A DNA stretch of 14,671 nt from an uncultured beta proteobacterium (GTDB lineage: Bacteria > Pseudomonadota > Gammaproteobacteria > Burkholderiales > Rhodocyclaceae), in NCBI GenBank assembly GCA_903932755.1, contig CAIZHL010000492.1:1-14671 (forward strand). Direction: 5' to 3'. Position numbers and translations under genes: made by a program. Shown here piece by piece: positions 14,293-14,671 of this stretch; position 1 is the stretch's first letter, and each line of letters opens with the position of its first letter. The notes beneath the pieces were generated by a model. The model had not been told where the DNA came from. It worked only from the letters and a program-made list of their open reading frames with translations, and did not search any database.

Positions 14293-14535
14293 ATGACCGA
14301 CACCGTTGAAAATCTGATCCTGGAACACCTGAAACGCTTTCAGACAGGACAGGAAAACATCAATCGCAAGTTGGACGAACTTATCCGACGAACCAGCAAT
14401 CTTGAAGCCGGACAGGCTTCGGTCATTCAGCACCTTGGCCACCTTGCGGCGGCAGATGCCTCGCAACAGCTTGCGGCAGACGGTTTCAATGCGCGGCTCG
14501 AGCGCATCGAGCGCCGGCTGGAACTGACGACCTGA
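14293..14535 (+). CDS. Small coiled-coil protein of unknown function
   Basis: The 80-residue protein starts at an ATG with a near-perfect ribosome site (AAAGGAGG, 8 nt upstream) and is followed by a strong terminator, so it is a genuine single-gene unit. The sequence is helical and heptad-like (ENLILEHLKRFQTG, INRKLDELIRRTSNLEAG, FNARLERIERRLEL), with no cysteine, signal peptide or membrane segment, so it is probably a cytoplasmic coiled-coil oligomer. I recall similar short hypothetical proteins in proteobacteria but cannot name a function. It lies between mobile-element remnants and may be accessory cargo. Confidence 0.8.
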   Translation: MTDTVENLILEHLKRFQTGQENINRKLDELIRRTSNLEAGQASVIQHLGHLAAADASQQLAADGFNARLERIERRLELTT

Positions 14536-14558
14536 GTTGTCCCGGGTTCCACGGAGAA

Positions 14559-14580
14559 AGCCCGCGATCGCGGGTTTTTT
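14559..14580 (+). terminator. Intrinsic terminator of the small coiled-coil gene
   Basis: The perfect palindrome CCCGCGATCGCGGG (14561-14574) is followed at once by six T residues (14575-14580). It begins 25 nt after the stop codon. This is a textbook rho-independent terminator. Confidence 0.9.
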
Positions 14581-14604
14581 GTTTGGTGAAAATTAATCCG
14601 ACCC

Positions 14605-14671
14605 TGAGGTAGACCGGCTTTCCCGGACACATTTGAAGGTAGACAATATCTTTGGAGGTGTCGAATGGGAA
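14605..14671 (+). mobile_element. Possible left end of an insertion sequence (partial)
   Basis: From 14605 the sequence TGAGGTAGACCGGCTTTC, followed by CCGGACAC, resembles a terminal inverted repeat, beginning TGA as several IS3-like elements do. A start codon with a strong ribosome site follows 60 nt later (14665), the usual layout of a transposase orfA. The other end is outside the window, so this cannot be confirmed here. Confidence 0.35.
14665..14671 (+). CDS. Start of a further gene, possibly a transposase (partial)
   Basis: ATG at 14665 has GGAGG six bases upstream. Only two full codons (Met-Gly) and one base are in the window, so no product can be named. The position just inside an IS-like end suggests a transposase subunit. 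Confidence 0.35.

Noticed and set aside
13193..14671. CRISPR-like array among the short repeats at the right end
   Set aside because: The repeats are two-copy or inverted, with no regular spacer series and no cas gene.

Overview
This is a GC-rich (roughly 60% or more) window from a Gram-negative proteobacterium. TonB/TonB-receptor genes, a NosR-type membrane flavo-iron-sulfur protein, cytochrome b561 and several PQQ enzymes suggest a betaproteobacterium of the Rhodocyclales type, but that assignment is inference from gene content and style, not from a marker gene.

Positions 1 to about 9.8 kb hold one coherent minus-strand cluster built around periplasmic PQQ (pyrroloquinoline quinone) oxidation. 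In transcription order it contains: a TonB-type energy transducer; a degenerate metallo-beta-lactamase-fold (MBL) protein; a MoxY-like sensor kinase and its NarL/FixJ response regulator; then, after a 138-bp gap, an outer-membrane receptor strongly resembling the E. coli PQQ importer PqqU (YncD), a PQQ-dependent dehydrogenase without a cytochrome domain, a SoxY-SoxZ fusion carrier with a single central cysteine, and a second MBL hydrolase with an intact metal site. After a 229-bp gap comes the start of another PQQ alcohol dehydrogenase that runs off the left edge. Most junctions inside the cluster are 4-nt ATGA/GTGA overlaps, so the genes are probably translationally coupled. The SoxYZ-like carrier and the two SoxH-related hydrolases match what has been predicted from genome comparison as a 'quinoprotein relay system', whose chemistry is, to my knowledge, not established.

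The regulation is partly readable. An identical 16-nt dyad, TCATGATTTTCATGAA on the minus strand, lies upstream of both the tonB-type gene and the PQQ receptor, which suggests one regulator (perhaps the encoded response regulator) controls both operons. The left-edge dehydrogenase has an excellent sigma-54 -24/-12 promoter and a GC/AT-mixed dyad about 110 bp further upstream that looks like an enhancer-binding site. The proposed logic is: sense substrate or cofactor status, import PQQ, charge periplasmic quinoproteins, and process an oxidised, carrier-bound product with a hydrolase.

From 9.9 to 13.2 kb lies a redox-membrane group: YceI and cytochrome b561 (minus strand, overlapping) divergent from a NosR/NirI-like FMN/4Fe-4S membrane protein with no nosZ beside it. 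From 13.2 kb to the right edge the window is mobile or relic DNA: a REP-associated tyrosine transposase interrupted by one in-frame amber codon and bracketed by 15-nt inverted repeats, a purine-rich repeat tract, a pair of IS-end-like direct repeats, a small coiled-coil protein with its own terminator, and what may be the left end of an insertion sequence.
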